A stretch of DNA of 64,000 nucleotides, taken from assembly GCA_015680685.1 (NCBI GenBank), contig MNCI01017890.1, positions 943,332 to 1,007,331 of the forward strand, read 5' to 3'. This document shows, piece by piece, positions 33,899 through 46,419 of the stretch. The notes under the pieces were generated by a model. The model saw nothing but the letters and a program-made list of their open reading frames with translations, made no database searches and was not told the DNA's origin. A program made the position numbers and the translations under genes. The DNA comes from Gnetum montanum. Its lineage: Eukaryota; Streptophyta; Gnetopsida; Gnetales; Gnetaceae. Each line of letters opens with the position of its first letter. Positions within the stretch are counted from its first letter, which is position 1.

Positions 33899-35190
33899 TG
33901 AATGAATTTATTAAGTCAAATCTTTACTATTTGAAAGCTCGCACATTGAGCCAAGCATTTGTGCAAATCAAAGATATAGAAGAGGCAGCACAAACAAATA
34001 ATGACCTAGCCTACTTGACCTTTAGGAGCCAGCATACGAAGAAAGATAAATCCAAAACAATGGTAGCAACAGTGGCTGAGACAACCTGATCTAACCATCT
34101 AGGACAAAAGGGAAAGCAACCCACTCTCCCAAACAACTATGAAAGAAATACATCTGTGCTGACATCTGAAACTTCCTCAAATAGAAATAACAACACAGGT
34201 TATGCCTGTACATTTGAAAGAAAAGACCCCACTCAATACACACCCTTGTCGATAAAACCTTCATAATTTCTTGATCAACTTCTAAAGGTCGGGTTAATTT
34301 AGCACAAACAAATGTCTTCTGTAGCCTCCTAAAAACATGATCGATTTTGTGAGTTGGCCAAGAACCCAGCCTTAGCAATAGCCAACAAACCCTCCATTCC
34401 AAAAGGCTTTAGGTTGGATAGATTTTGTGAATATCACCAACGATGTGGTCATGGGACTGATTATTATTCCACTCTAAAGCAGGATATAGAACACATGATT
34501 GATAGGGATGAAGTTGTATTCGATGAAGCCAACCCAGTAAGACCCCAAAACCAATACATGGGGGGTCTACAAGGATCCTCTTAATACCAATGATGCACCA
34601 TATGTGATTAATACTATCCATGTGGAGAATAGATAGTAAGTCTCACAAAAACCTTTTGTAATTCACAGGCCTCCAAAAAACACACCTACCCCAACACCTC
34701 CTCAAATCCCTTTCATCATACGCACATCCCCCACACCACCAAAGCCATTCGTCATCTGTGTAGCTCCTTCTATTGTGGCAACAACCACACCATTTGAAAA
34801 TTTACCCATTCCCTTTATGATTCAAGTGCCAAAACTCCCTGATACACAATCCACTTCCATTTTCCCATGACCTCTGCAAGAACATCTTGCCAATAGACTA
34901 ACAAGAGAGTGCTTGGAAAAAGAAAACCATCAACACAAATTAGGACCGCCAAAGCCAAAACCACTAAATGTTGTTCCCATGTTTCCACCATTAATGAGCC
35001 TAGTACAAGTCATCAAAATGAGGATAATTTCACGAGTCATGTCCCAAACCCAGCATATTCGGCTACTAATGTAAAGACCCCTCCACGAGAAATACGAATG
35101 CTGGGTCAAATGGACCAAATCTCCATAGACAAGGGTGCCCCAAATGGTAAAGACCTAGCGAATGTGTTGACCCAGGTCACATAAGCTTTG
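33899..35190 (+). pseudogene. B gag, part 2 (right of element A)
   Basis: Resumes at the duplicated TGAAT with NEFIKSNLYYLKARTLSQAF and a Lys-rich stretch (33844-34089 open). At about 34405-34480 is a knuckle-like RFCEYHQRCGHGTDYYSTL with the final Cys changed to Tyr. Proline-rich repeats KPFVI-RPP, PFIIRTSP, KPFVICVAP and PFMIQVPK follow (34660-34830), then GPPKPKPLN. Stops and frameshifts break it at several points. These P-rich repeats are also found in C and D. Confidence 0.75.
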
Positions 35191-35194
35191 AAAC

Positions 35195-36042
35195 AAAATA
35201 ATACTTCTTTATGCCTGTATGATCTAATAATGACTTCACCAGTACATTGAGAAACTCTCATGCATATGTTGACTTTGGTCTTGGTTAGTGAGGACCTTCC
35301 TGCAGATGAACCATCCATTTATGCAGTATCGTCCACACAACCTCAGGAATCGAAGACCACAACCATAGAGTTTCACGCTAAGGACATTAAGTTAGATGAG
35401 AAAATAGGAGAAGTTACTACAAACCCTATGTTCATAACGATACAAGTCAATCATTTCAAGATATGTAAGGTGCATGTCGATGACGGTGCGGCGACAAATG
35501 TAATACCTTTTCCCATCATCGAAAAACTGGGACTTATTGAATAAATAGAGCCCATGAAAAATTCTTTCTTGAAATCCTTCAATGGTTCTCGCATTGGGGT
35601 GAAAGGTATGATTACCTTGGATTTCAAAGTTGGGGACCAATTCCCCACATCAGTTGAATTCATAGTGGTTGATGAAATGCCAGGGTTTAATCTGATACTA
35701 GGACATCCCTGGCCAGCTCACCTTAAAGCTGTATCCTCACCAATGCATCAAGAGATCCATCTATCTTACGAGGGTGGTGAGATCATCATATATTGGGATA
35801 CGATGGTACCAACTACTTCCTCACACCCTAGAGTAGATCAAGAGTCAAAAATTAAGTTCGTTGAGCCTAAGCAAGGAACCATGAGCATACTTCAAAACAT
35901 AAACCCAATGTTAACTCCCAATCCTACTGACACTGAGGAAACACTAGACAACACAAATATAGGCACCATTCCTACTAATGTCTCTTGGTCAAAGTTACCC
36001 TTTGACATCACCAATGAAGCAGAAGGTGAGTATAAGATCTAA
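35195..36042 (+). pseudogene. B protease domain, one stop
   Basis: Among the better preserved segments: open at 35260-35544 and 35554-36042, separated by a TAA at 35542 where C has Gln. Active site VHVDDGAATNVIPFP with DDG at 35479-35487; second lobe FNLILGHPWPAHL and SSPMHQEIHLSYEGGEII. C-terminus WSKLPFDI and, just past the stop, VKLQRIK. It would process gag-pol. Confidence 0.8.
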
Positions 36043-36089
36043 CCTACATGCCCAACCCCACATGTTAAGCTACAAAGGATCAAGAGCCA

Positions 36090-36400
36090 AATCAACAAAC
36101 AGAACCAACTACCAAATGTCCAAAATGAAGTTAAACTACCAAATGTCTGAAATGATGTTAAACTACCAAATGTCTGGTATGACATTAAATTTCCAACAAA
36201 CATCTACAATGACATTAAACTAGCCATGGTTAGAAATGGTTGGTTCCTCTTAAAACTTTTTGAAACCATTACTAATTTTGGCCCAATATGACATAAAATT
36301 GGTAATCCTTCTGTCTTTAACAATAGATGCAATAGTCCATCATGACTTTAAATTGATGTAACCAACTCAAAATGGCTTTAAACTAGAGTGAAAAAGTTAT
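36090..36400 (+). repeat. B 27-bp tandem repeat grading into TAAACTAG repeats
   Basis: Three to four units such as CTACCAAATGTCTGAAATGA plus TGTTAAA, 27 bp long, start near 36105. Read in the protease frame they give nine-residue repeats LPNVQNEVK, and the run ends in NDIKLAMVRNG, which C shares. Further on the units become looser (AAATGGCTTTAAACTAG near 36378). Confidence 0.85.
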
Positions 36401-36774
36401 AGATTCATGAACTCTCGTCATTTTACATTGAACTTTCATTTACAAGTCACAAGTTACAATTTAGATTTGTGCATGGTCGTTGCCTTTGTTTTTAAATATT
36501 TACCTTATGTTTTGCTTTACATTTTAGAAATTTATGTTACATTTAGTTACACGCATATGTTCACGATATACTTGAGAAAATAAGAAAAATAATGAAAAAC
36601 ATGAAAAATAACAAAAAAAAATATGTATATATACATGGAACATCAAAGTAACAAAGGAATGCAACCATTTTATATCACAATTGAATCCATGTCATTACAC
36701 CAGTCTTTATACATTCCATCAAACATCCAAAAATCTAAAAACATTTAATGGCCTAAGTTTGATTGATGTAAAGC
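36401..36774. other. No feature seen
   Basis: AT-rich DNA between the repeat array and the 3' end of the antisense gene. Only short A-rich runs are visible. Confidence 0.5.
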
Positions 36775-39700
36775 TCATGGAGGGGGCTGATCCCCAAGAT
36801 CCTCTTCATCATCCACTCCTGCTCCACTAGGGCCAGCTCCATCATTAACATGTCCCTATAAACAGAAAACAAAAAATAAAACAAAACAGGTAAGAGTAGT
36901 AAAGCAAATCATAAACACAGAAATCAGAAAAGTAGTAACACTGACAATGAAGACAATAAAACCATACAAAAAATAAATGCCAGAATAAAACACTCATAAG
37001 TGAAGAAGGCCCTAATTTTGTCTCCAAATGTCATAGAATCTCCTTCTCAGGCACATTTGCCCAATCCTCCTCCAAGCCAAAATCAATGCTAGCAAGTGTT
37101 TTGCCCTTGTCCACCGGGGTCCAAGTAGGGTGCTCAAGAGAGAACACGCCTGTCATAGTCTCCCCAGAGGTAGTGGTAATTGTTCTCTCAGGAGATCCCT
37201 CCACCTTGGTGCACTCAACAAACCTATCATAAGCAGACCACAAACCTAACCCATCAATGAACATCTCTATCCAGTGATGTTCAATTGACTCTTCCTTTAA
37301 TCATTTCTTATACTGATGCTTGTGGTCATTTTGGTCTCGGCACCATTGTTCAATTGACATTTCCTGTTCAGCAAATCTATCTGTGCCCTTTGTTCTGCTA
37401 AGTCCCATGTCACCTACACTTTGTTGTTCAAAATCGTCCAATAACATGCATAGGTGATTTCGAATGAGTGTCATGTGCTATCACCAAACAACCTAGTAGC
37501 GGCAAAGTCATAACGGGATTGGAGATCCCTTTTCTCCTCTCTCTCTCTCTTTTGCTAGTGTCTCCTTCAATGAGTGAACCTCATCCCATAGATACTCAAT
37601 CAAACACCTTAAAGTCCAAACTGACTTGGCATTCTGTACAACAAAACCAGAAACTGCATTGTATATCTTTCTTGGGACTTGCTCAATATTCCCTGGCAAT
37701 TCAGGGAGGGCATCAATATGAGTAGCTTCAGAAGGATCCCACTAGAGCTTGGTGCCTACAAGTGCAAATGCTACCCACATCAATCATTCATGATCAACAA
37801 TGAACACAAAGAAATAAAAATAAAACCAGACACTTAGCATGACATGTAATGTACACATACCTAGTTCTGGATGAGCTTCTTATAGGTGAGCAATCGAAAC
37901 ATTAACAATGCCCGTAACAAAATCCATTTTGCTAGGAATCTCAGGCCATGGCCTTAACTGGTCAGTTAATGTAGGATGAGTAGGGGAGGTCTCCTCAATT
38001 GGGGCCTTTGATCCTGACACCTTAGCCTAGGGTGTATGTGCCTCAGAAATTTGAGCATCTACCTCTGATAATCAAGATAATCAAGAACAACACACAAAAA
38101 TTAAAAGACATAGAATACGGATTAAGCTAAAGGGAACATACCAAGAAGCCCTTCGCCGTTTAGCTTGGGTAGATCACCAAGCTACAAAGATCCATCAAAG
38201 AAACCATTGAGGACATCTCTTTCATTACTTGAATGCCTAAGTGCATCCAATGCCTCCACAAGCTTTGTCCCCATGTTGCTTGTCACATCCTCTTCTTTTA
38301 AGGCAAGAATTTCTTCTTCCTCGATTGATTCTTTCTTTTCTTTTCCTTCCCCCTCAAGTACCAGAGCCATGATCTCTTTCTCCCTTTCGATAATTTCCTC
38401 TGAAATAACACTAGAATATTAGAGTTAGTATGATATAGTACATAAGTACATCCAAAAACATATAAATCAAAAGGCAACAAAATAATAAATATATAACAAT
38501 AAAATAAACTACTTACCCTCCACTAGTAGTACAAACTGAATCTTCTTTACTCTTATTGGCATCGCATATGGAGTAGGTTCCCTTGGGCATTCTTTCCTCT
38601 TCACCTTTGTGTTGTACTTTCCAATAGTCTCACCAATCAAATGTTCAGCCCTTTTATTACACATGTGCAGCCTAGGAAGTTCCAAACCCAAGCTATCATG
38701 GGAATGATGGGAATGGCTAGCTGCACCGCCAGTTGTGATTAATAATGACTCCTCAATGTCCTCTGGTGGGTCATGGGATCTAGTGGTGCTATATAAGTAG
38801 CAAATCCAAGGGTGGGATAGTTGCGAATGGTCTCTCAAAATGTGGTGATTATCCTCATGAACTACTAGGAATTCAACAAACCTGCACAAGTACCCTACAA
38901 AGAATATAAAGATGAAGTGGGATTTTTCATGGATGCTTGAACTTAACCTGATGATCTTCCCACAAAGGCCAGATCCTAGAAAATGTGCCCAATTGTATTG
39001 CATGCCTATCTCTAAAACTATAGGAATCACATGCGTAGACTCAATCCCAAGGTTTCTTCCTTGAGAAAGAGATTTGGGGAATGCCTGTGCCCGAAAGAGA
39101 GGATACAGGAAGTTCACCTCCATTGATTGGGTATCCTCTCACATAGAAAATTCCTTAGCGATCTTAGACACACCTAACCACTGCTCAAGCTCCCTTATGA
39201 CCTATCTGTCTTTAGTTGCTTTTTCTATAGGTACCGTGGCACCATTCATGGGAATGCCAAAAAGATCGAAAAGAACTCAGTGGTTAAGTGGAATGATACC
39301 TTTACTCCTCAAACCCGTGTGGTAAAATGAGAAGCATCACCACTGAAAGAGTCAACAATGGTAACCATTTCAGTAGTCAGAATGCTAGGAGTCAAGGCTA
39401 TAAATAGGTCCATCAAACTTGCCCAGGTGAGGCGGCTGATAATGAAATCAAAAGCTTGCTTATGTAACCATTTTTGTGATTGCTCTACCTCCCCATACTT
39501 CATAAAAAGCATGGCCTCAATCCACCTTGTTGTAATGGTAACTTCTTTGGTGGGGATGGCTACTGTAAAAGAAAAATATAGAGTGAAAAGTTAGAAAAGG
39601 AACATGACACACAATGATGCAACAAGAAAGGAAAATGGAGTCTAAGGTGTGGTCACTTACCATCTCTTACTGGTGTAGGCGAGGTGGGTGCAGGATCAAT

Positions 39701-42221
39701 CCTTGGAGGAAAAATTTACCCATTAGAAGACCAATCCTTATGTAACCAACCGCACACTTGGCAGTGCTCAAAGGCTCTTGAAAACTACTTATGGTAGTCC
39801 ACTACAGCCACTTTTATCTAGTTCAGTACCATGGCATGAAGAATGGGGCTAGCCATGAATGTTTCTAATGTTGTATATGCTAAAGCAAGTCCACCATCAT
39901 CATCGTGCATCCCATTCTCATCAAAATGGGGCCTACATAGGAAAACAACATTTACATTTAGATGATGACATAAAATTCAAAAAGGGAATCAAAAACCTCA
40001 ATTAAGACTCAAGGAAGCCTATTTGTCCACTTTATATACTATCCTAGGTGGGTTCTAAAATAACGTATGCACATGGAGGGCTAAGAAAAGTGTGTTGCTA
40101 CTATTGTAATGACTACAGGTAGGCAGCTCCCACACATGTGTCAAGGGACGAGTAGATCTAGGACCCTCAGCAAGGCCTCTCTAAACTCTAAAAAGTCCCT
40201 CATTGATATCAATGATAAAGGCAAGCATGTCTTGTGTAAACCCAGGTAACCTAGTCTCAATAATATAACGAGCCATCTATTCACTTAGGTGAGATCATAT
40301 AACCACATTAATGTTTTGCAAAATAAATGATAAAAATGAACTGACACCGAGACAAAACCATATCACATGGGGCCTGATTCGCATGTCATAGGAAGGTGTG
40401 TTTGGTCCAAAGGGGCCCAACCAAGCAAGTACGCCAACAAGCTCAATGATGAGGAGAGAAGATTTAGGTCCCCTACATACAATCGAAACATTAGGTAAGT
40501 AAAAAATCCAAGTACTAACAATAGGTCAACATCACATAAAATCAGAAATCACATAAACAAATACTACACCCCATGAGACAAGAAAACCAATATCTATTTA
40601 GTGTATCTGATGCTCACTGGGGTACATTAAAATCCACTTCATAATAAATTCATGGAACATAAACATTTACTCAAGAAAGGTTTAAATCATCATTCTCAGG
40701 AAAAATAATAAATAGTATAAACAATATAAATATAGAAATTAGTAAATAACGAACATCCTAGCAAATCACTTTACACTTTCAAGCAAAGAAAACTTGACAC
40801 TCACACCACAACCTTTCAAAGGCAACTCACATTAGAGGTTATTCAGAAAAATCATGTAGTCCCCCCTCAACACTCATGATAGGTGCTTATAATCCATATC
40901 ACGATGGGAACTTGTAACTTATCCTATAACCTTTGCCCCATGTTTACACTGCCCACTCCAACAAAGTCACACTTGCCATCATGCTACCCTTCCAAAAATT
41001 AGAGAAATGTACAGTCACACTACCCTTCCAAAAATCAAAATTTTGCAGTCATGCTACCAAAGAGGGCAAGACACTCATGTTGCCAAGAAGGTAGAACAAA
41101 GAAACTAGCAGCTCACATTGGACCTTCATCTCCAACACTCATGCTAGCATCCCACATTCAAGCTCACACTGGGAGCCAACTCACGTTGTCCTAGGATCTA
41201 TTTTCACATTGCTGAACCTAAAAACCCAGGGAAATCCTTGACAATTACACATGCAAAAACAAACAAAAGGTTGGATTGATGCTACCTAGGCCTGGCAAAA
41301 TAATAAACAAGGAACTTCCCCAGTCTCCCACCCTGGTAACGCAGCTCACACTGTAGGCGACATAAACAAGTTTTCTTTCAACGAGGTTCCTACTACTAGT
41401 AAAAAGTGAAAAATAGAAGAAACAAGCCTTCTTTCCTGCACTCACACTAAGCCCTCCCCCCCTCCCCCCCCTTGAAAATCATGCCATAGAGAACCTTAGA
41501 CTCACACTACTAGGGAGGGTTGAAAAATCAAGCTAAGCTTTTCCTTGGAATGCTGACCATTCCCTGTTTAAAAATCAAAAACTTGTAGTCACACTGCAAA
41601 CAAGGGCAGGACACTCATGCTACAAAAAATTGAAAATTTACAGAACACCATGCTACCAAAATTTTTAGGACATTCATTCTACCAGGAAGGCAGGAACACA
41701 TGGGTCCATGATCAAAAGAAAAAACAAAAAAATTGACCCTGAAGTTTCCCCAAATGATGCAGCTCATGCTGCAACCAAATTGAAAATTATTATTTTCTAT
41801 TGACTCTCCCTTCTCCCAGGATGATGCTAAGAAAACCAGAAATCCTATGGCCCAGGATGCCATAAAAAGCCCAAAAATCCATAGCTCGCCCTACCCTTGC
41901 CGTGAGTTGAAAAAGTGAAAACCCCAAAACGCATGCCACAAGAAGCCCTGAAAAGCTCACACTGGGCTACATATCCTAGCACTCACATCCCAAATTTACA
42001 TTCATGCCACTCATGTTGATGCCAAAAGTCTAGAAATCCCAAAATCACAACCACAAAATCTTACCCTAGGTAACGTTGCTGGAGGAAAAACAAGGGGGGA
42101 AATAAACTTACCTATGCAAAGCCTTCTTCCACATTGGAATTCTGGCTTGGGGAAGACACTAGAGAAGCTCTTCACTCTCCTCCATGAACACTAGAGCTAC
42201 CTACCTCTTTCCCTTGTCCAT
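36775..42221 (-). pseudogene. B antisense multi-exon gene with FCP1/NIF-like domain
   Basis: Same gene as in A. Inferred minus-strand exons: 42221-42112 (MDKGKR..., donor GTAAGT), ~40490-~39995, 39932-39661, 39562-38517, 38399-38142, 38064-37861, 37755-~36990, 36855-36775 (ends GDQPPP, TGA). The 1046-bp exon 39562-38517 matches the 1050-bp exon of A, including YNWAHFLGSGL versus YNWASYFAEGL and FVEFLVV in both. The FCP1-like exon reads SLLIIELVGVL, where the first catalytic Asp is Glu, then SFLSFILQN and SSNTLFLAL. The coiled-coil part shares SGET and W-LV/TPV-KGK with A. Intron 1 (about 1.6 kb) is full of CTCAC repeats. Stops disrupt most exons. Confidence 0.65.
40500..42111. repeat. Intron 1 of the B antisense gene: CTCAC-rich, U3-like repeats
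   Basis: Plus-strand ACTCAC, CTCACACTG and CTCACGCT occur at least a dozen times (40799, 40826, 41118, 41162, 41440, 41500, 41963, 41981 and others). The same words make up the palindromes of the B LTR. On the gene's strand ACTCAC is GTGAGT, a consensus 5' splice site. A C-rich run lies at 41451-41473. Confidence 0.6.
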
Positions 42222-42910
42222 GGTTGCCTTCCCTCTACCCTCATCGTTCATGCTTACTCACGCTGATGTTGACGCTAATGCCTCAACTCACGCTACATGC
42301 ACTGTAGCTCACGTTGTTGTGCAAATTTCTAGGAACTCATGCTAACAAAAATGAGGCCTTCTACTCCAAAAATTCCCTTTTTTATCCCTCCTTGTATTTT
42401 CAATTTTATTTAATTAATTTATTTCCTTCTAATTTATTTCCTCTTTTTATTCTAATTTTACTCTACTATGTTTACATGTTATTGTAAATGTCATCTTTGC
42501 CTTGTGCTTGCCCAATTTTCCTTATTATTCCAGCCTCTGGAGATGAGGTCCAAAAAGTTTTTATGAAAAGGAGGAGAAAAGTGTAGAAAAATCAACAACA
42601 AGGATAAATAAATATATATAAACATATGGAAATACATAACAATGCGTGTAAAAATTTATAAATCTTTAAAATCCCCACGATCATATTGTTCACTCAAAAA
42701 TTTGAAATTTAAAATTTAAAAATTTAAAAATGGTGCATATACTTACTTCAAATAACGAGTCAGCATTAGTGGCCCGGTATGGCCTTAAACTGGCACGACT
42801 ACTGTTGCATCCCCCAATTTTATCAGTACATAGTTTGATCACCCTATGTTCATTTACATTCAATAACTCTTTCACCAAGGGGATGTCTCTTACTCTATTC
42901 CTATTTTAAA
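42222..42910. other. Upstream region of the antisense gene; one TAAACTAG repeat
   Basis: ACTCACGCT words continue to about 42370. 42380-42760 is AT-rich. 42765-42800 carries GTATGGCCTTAAACTGG, the boundary repeat that precedes pre-RT. Promoters in both directions could lie here, but no clear TATA box stands out. Confidence 0.45.
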
Positions 42911-43330
42911 TTGGCAGGAGTGAGCACCATGGCCATCAAGAATATCCTCTTAACATTGTCTCTCAATGGACCATACGGTGAGGTAGAAAGAGTGATCAAC
43001 CCAGAATCCTTGGATCTAAATCCATCCACCTATACCAATTTAATAGCCTCCACTCAAGAAACATCAGACTGGCCTAAAAACATGGCTAAAACTCTAGATC
43101 TAGAAGCTGACAATATCACTGAAGATCCTCTAGTTGAAATCCCCATTACCATGGTCAATGGCAAAGCCAGAACATTGAAATTAAGTGCCTTACTAAACTC
43201 ACAACTCTAGGTGACATCACTTAAGTGTTAAAAGAAAACATAAAAATGTTTGCCTGGTCATATACTCACATGCCAAGATTAGATCCCCGAATCTTTCAAC
43301 ACAATATTATCCTTGATGAAAAAATCAAGC
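42911..43330 (+). pseudogene. B pre-RT domain
   Basis: Open from 42911 to 43210 (MAGVSTMAIKN, LNGPYGEVERV, LDLEADNITEDPL, LKLSALLNS), then a stop and continuation into the RT lead-in. C has the same segment (LSINGPHG, LDLEADNITEDTL). It sits between the antisense gene and RT and has no function I can name; it may be a linker released by protease. Confidence 0.65.
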
Positions 43331-44160
43331 CAGTAAAAAAAAGCATGAAAGGTAATACCTAAGGTAGCATTGGTTGTCCGTGCTGAACTCACAAAGCTCT
43401 ACCAAGTCAGCTTCATCTAGGCCATTGATTATTCAGATTGGGTATCAAACATTGTTGTAGTTCCTAAGAAGAATGGTAGTATATGCATATGCATTGACTT
43501 CCGTGATCTCTATGTAGCCACCATAAAGGATGATTTCCTGTTACCTGGAATTGATCAACTTATTGACACAACTGTTGGGCATGCACTATTATCCTTTATG
43601 GATGGATTTTTAGGATACAACCAAATAAGAATCAATCCAGAACATCAACTTAGAACAACTTTCATGACACCTTGGGGTACATTCTGTTACACTATGATGC
43701 CGTTTGGTCTTAAAAATGCAGGAGCTACATATCAACAAGCAATGACATACATATTTAGTGATTACATGCTCAATTTGCTCAATGATTATGTTGACGATAT
43801 CGCAATCAAATCTAAAATAACTGAACAGCATGCAAGAGATCTAGACCTAGTGCTTAAATGTTGTATCAAATATGAGCTTAGGCTTAACCCAAATAAGTGT
43901 GTCTTTGGTGTTAAAATGTGCAAAATGCTTGGATTCCTAGTCTCCGAAACAGGGATACGGGTAGACCTTGATAAGGTTAGAGCAATAACCAATATGCAAC
44001 CACCAAGAAACCTCACTGAACTACGTGGTCTCCAAGGTAGACTGTAATTCATTAGACCCTTTATCTAAAGGCTAACAGATAAGTTGAGTCCCATGCAACA
44101 CCTCCTATGAAAGAACATGCATTTCCAATGGACTCGACAATGCTAGGAATCATTCAAAAA
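43331..44160 (+). pseudogene. B reverse transcriptase, nearly readable
   Basis: 43598-44047 is open and holds the palm: FMDGFLGYNQIRINPEHQL, TPWGTFCYTMMPFGLKNAG, and the catalytic box YVDD at 43787-43798, followed by the thumb-side KMLGFLVSETGIRVD. Upstream, NIVVVPKKNGS and CIDFRDL are readable after a frameshift near 43360. It ends at TAA 44045-44047 in LQGRL-stop-FIR; C has TAG at the same codon. RT copies the element RNA into DNA. Confidence 0.85.
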
Positions 44161-44590
44161 CATAAAACAAGAGTTGGCTCAACTACCAACTATTTATCCT
44201 CCACAAAGTGATAAACATTTCTACATCTTCTTTGTAACCTCTGATACCTCCATTGCATCGATGCTTTGTCAAAAACGTGAGGATGGAGTCAAAATCCCTG
44301 TATATTACTTGAGCGACACATTAATCGCCTATGAACAACGATACAACGATGTAGAAAAATCATGCCTCACCCTCATCTTCTCCTTGAAGAAATGGAGGCA
44401 TTATCTCTTCCATAATTAGGTTTACATCATTTGCAAGGATAATGTACTCTATGCCATCACGAATAACATCTATGATTTGAATAGGATACTTAGGTGGAAA
44501 GCGATGATCGCAGAGTTTGACTTGCACTATGTCACTCAATCTTCCACAAAAGGTCAAGAAATAGTCATGCAACTAACCGTCTTACCAACG
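44161..44590 (+). pseudogene. B Ty3-type RNase H
   Basis: 44174-44419 reads FYIFFVTSDTSIASMLCQKR, PVYYLSDTLIAYEQRYNDVE and LTLIFSLKKWRHYLFHN, the usual RNase H that follows RT in Ty3/gypsy elements; a single TAG then precedes VYIICKDNVLY. The first acidic residue region is Ser/Thr-rich rather than Asp, as in Tat elements where this domain is degenerate and a second RNase H is present. Confidence 0.75.
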
Positions 44591-45200
44591 CATGATCAAG
44601 TAACAATAAATCTTGAATTCTCAAATGAGAATGTTAATAGTATAAACACCATACCTGACAACTATGAGGCAATCCTCTATTTCGATGGAGCTTCGACCTC
44701 TCGGGGAGGAAGTGCTGCGACCATTTTAACATACCCCTCCGGAGAGATCCGACCCTTCGCCTACCGATTAACCTTTCCTTGTACCAATAATGTGGTAGAA
44801 TATGAAGGTCTTCTTAGAGGTCTTCAAGAAGCGTTGACTTCAGGAATCTCACGTCTTGTAGTTCGAGGGGATTCACAATTAGTCATTAATCAAGTTACTG
44901 AGGTTTACACATGTAAGGCTCTCCATTTACAACCATATTATGATTTGACCAAACATTTGCTGAGGAAATTGGTAGAAACTGACATACAGCATGTCCCTAG
45001 GAATGAAAACACTATCGCTGATGCACTTGCCACACTAGCCTTAAACATGACACCCAAAATGTTCCACGCATTTCCTAGCTCTATAACAAGTTGTGTTGAA
45101 CCTATAATTAACACTCTTGATGAAATGCCTATAGCATCCATTAGAATGACACATGCGATAGAATGGTACGATAACATAAAAGAGTACCTTCTAAGAGGTG
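44591..45200 (+). pseudogene. B second (plant/archaeal-type) RNase H, catalytic residues kept
   Basis: Inside the 318-codon open frame 44477-45433. Residues 68-110 read YFDGASTSRGG to NNVVEYEGL and 128-187 read LVVRGDSQLV to ENTIADALATL. The four expected acidic positions Asp70, Glu108, Asp132 and Asp182 are present. A second RNase H of this type after the Ty3 one is a hallmark of Tat-lineage retrotransposons. It is the most intact domain in B. It degrades RNA in RNA-DNA hybrids during copying. Confidence 0.85.
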
Positions 45201-46390
45201 AACCTCCACAACACTTGACAAATTCTCAAAAGGATGTCGTACGGAAACATTCCCAGCAATATGCGGTAGTAAGAGACACCTTGTTTCGCAAATCTTATGA
45301 AGGCATCCTACTAATGTGCGTTAGTAGAATTGACAGTCAAAAAATTGTAGAGCAAGTCCACGAAGGACTTTGTGGAGGGCATATAGCACCCAAAGCAATG
45401 GCAATGAAGATTAGGCGCTTAGGCTATTACTAGCCACACATGGAATACAATTGCATCTCCAAGGTTAGAACATGTGACATTTGCCAAAGGCATGGTAATC
45501 TAATACATGTGCCACCTAATGAATTACACACAACACAAATCACATGGCCATTCCAAAAATGGGGATTAGACTTAATTGGACCAATAATGCCATCATCCTC
45601 TGCCAGACATAGCTTTACTGTCACAACTACTGAATACTTTACAAAATGGGTAGAAGCTATCCCTCTTAGGAAGACCACTTCAAAACATATTTCCACTTTC
45701 ATAATTGAAAATATCGTGACTCGTTTTGGTATTCCAATGACCATTGTTACTAATAATGGGCCACAGTTCAGTAGTGCAGATACTAAAAGTTTTTGTAAAA
45801 GCCTGGGTATTAAACATGCATTTTTATCACCTTACTACCCATAGATCAATGGCCAAGTAGATGCTACAAATAAAATTGTCATCATGGTGCTCAAAAAGAT
45901 GCTTAATCAGAGCAAGAAATGATGGCATGAATAATTAGTCTACACATTATGGGCATACACAATGACACATCGCACATCTATAGGTAAAATGCCATATAGT
46001 CTTATGTACGGATCTAAAGCTATTTTACCTTTAGAATTACAGGTTTTGTCATCACAGATAGCTCTCTCAGACCTCCTCAATGAAAGTCAGAATAATGAAC
46101 TATGCATTGCTAAACTCGACTCAATAGAGGAAGAACATGTGTGAACACTTGATCAAATTAAATGGTACCAAAGACAACAACGGTAGCGACAAAAACATGA
46201 TCTGCACAAGTGCCCCATTAAAGAAGGAGATTTAGTCCTTAAAGCCACCTGTGAATGTCTAGACAAATTCTCAGCCAATTGGAAAAGGCCTTACTTAGTC
46301 ACCAAGGCGTACAATGATGGAGCATTCAAACTTGCTAACATGGACAGGAACAAGTTCGCTAATCCTACAAATCACTTGTACCTGAAATAG
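45201..46390 (+). pseudogene. B integrase, catalytic triad damaged
   Basis: The N-terminal zinc site HEGLCGGH ... CDICQRHG is intact. In the core the first Asp is present (WGLDLIGP, 45569-45571). The second is Asn (VTNNGPQF, 45752-45754), and the third position is Asp instead of Glu (NGQVDATNK, 45860-45862). Stops fall at 45432, 45842 and 45932. The C-terminal part (ANWKRPYLVTKAYNDGAFKL) runs to about 46390. No chromodomain, as expected for Tat. Confidence 0.85.
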
Positions 46391-46419
46391 TACCATGTCT
46401 AATAAAATAGAGGTACAAA

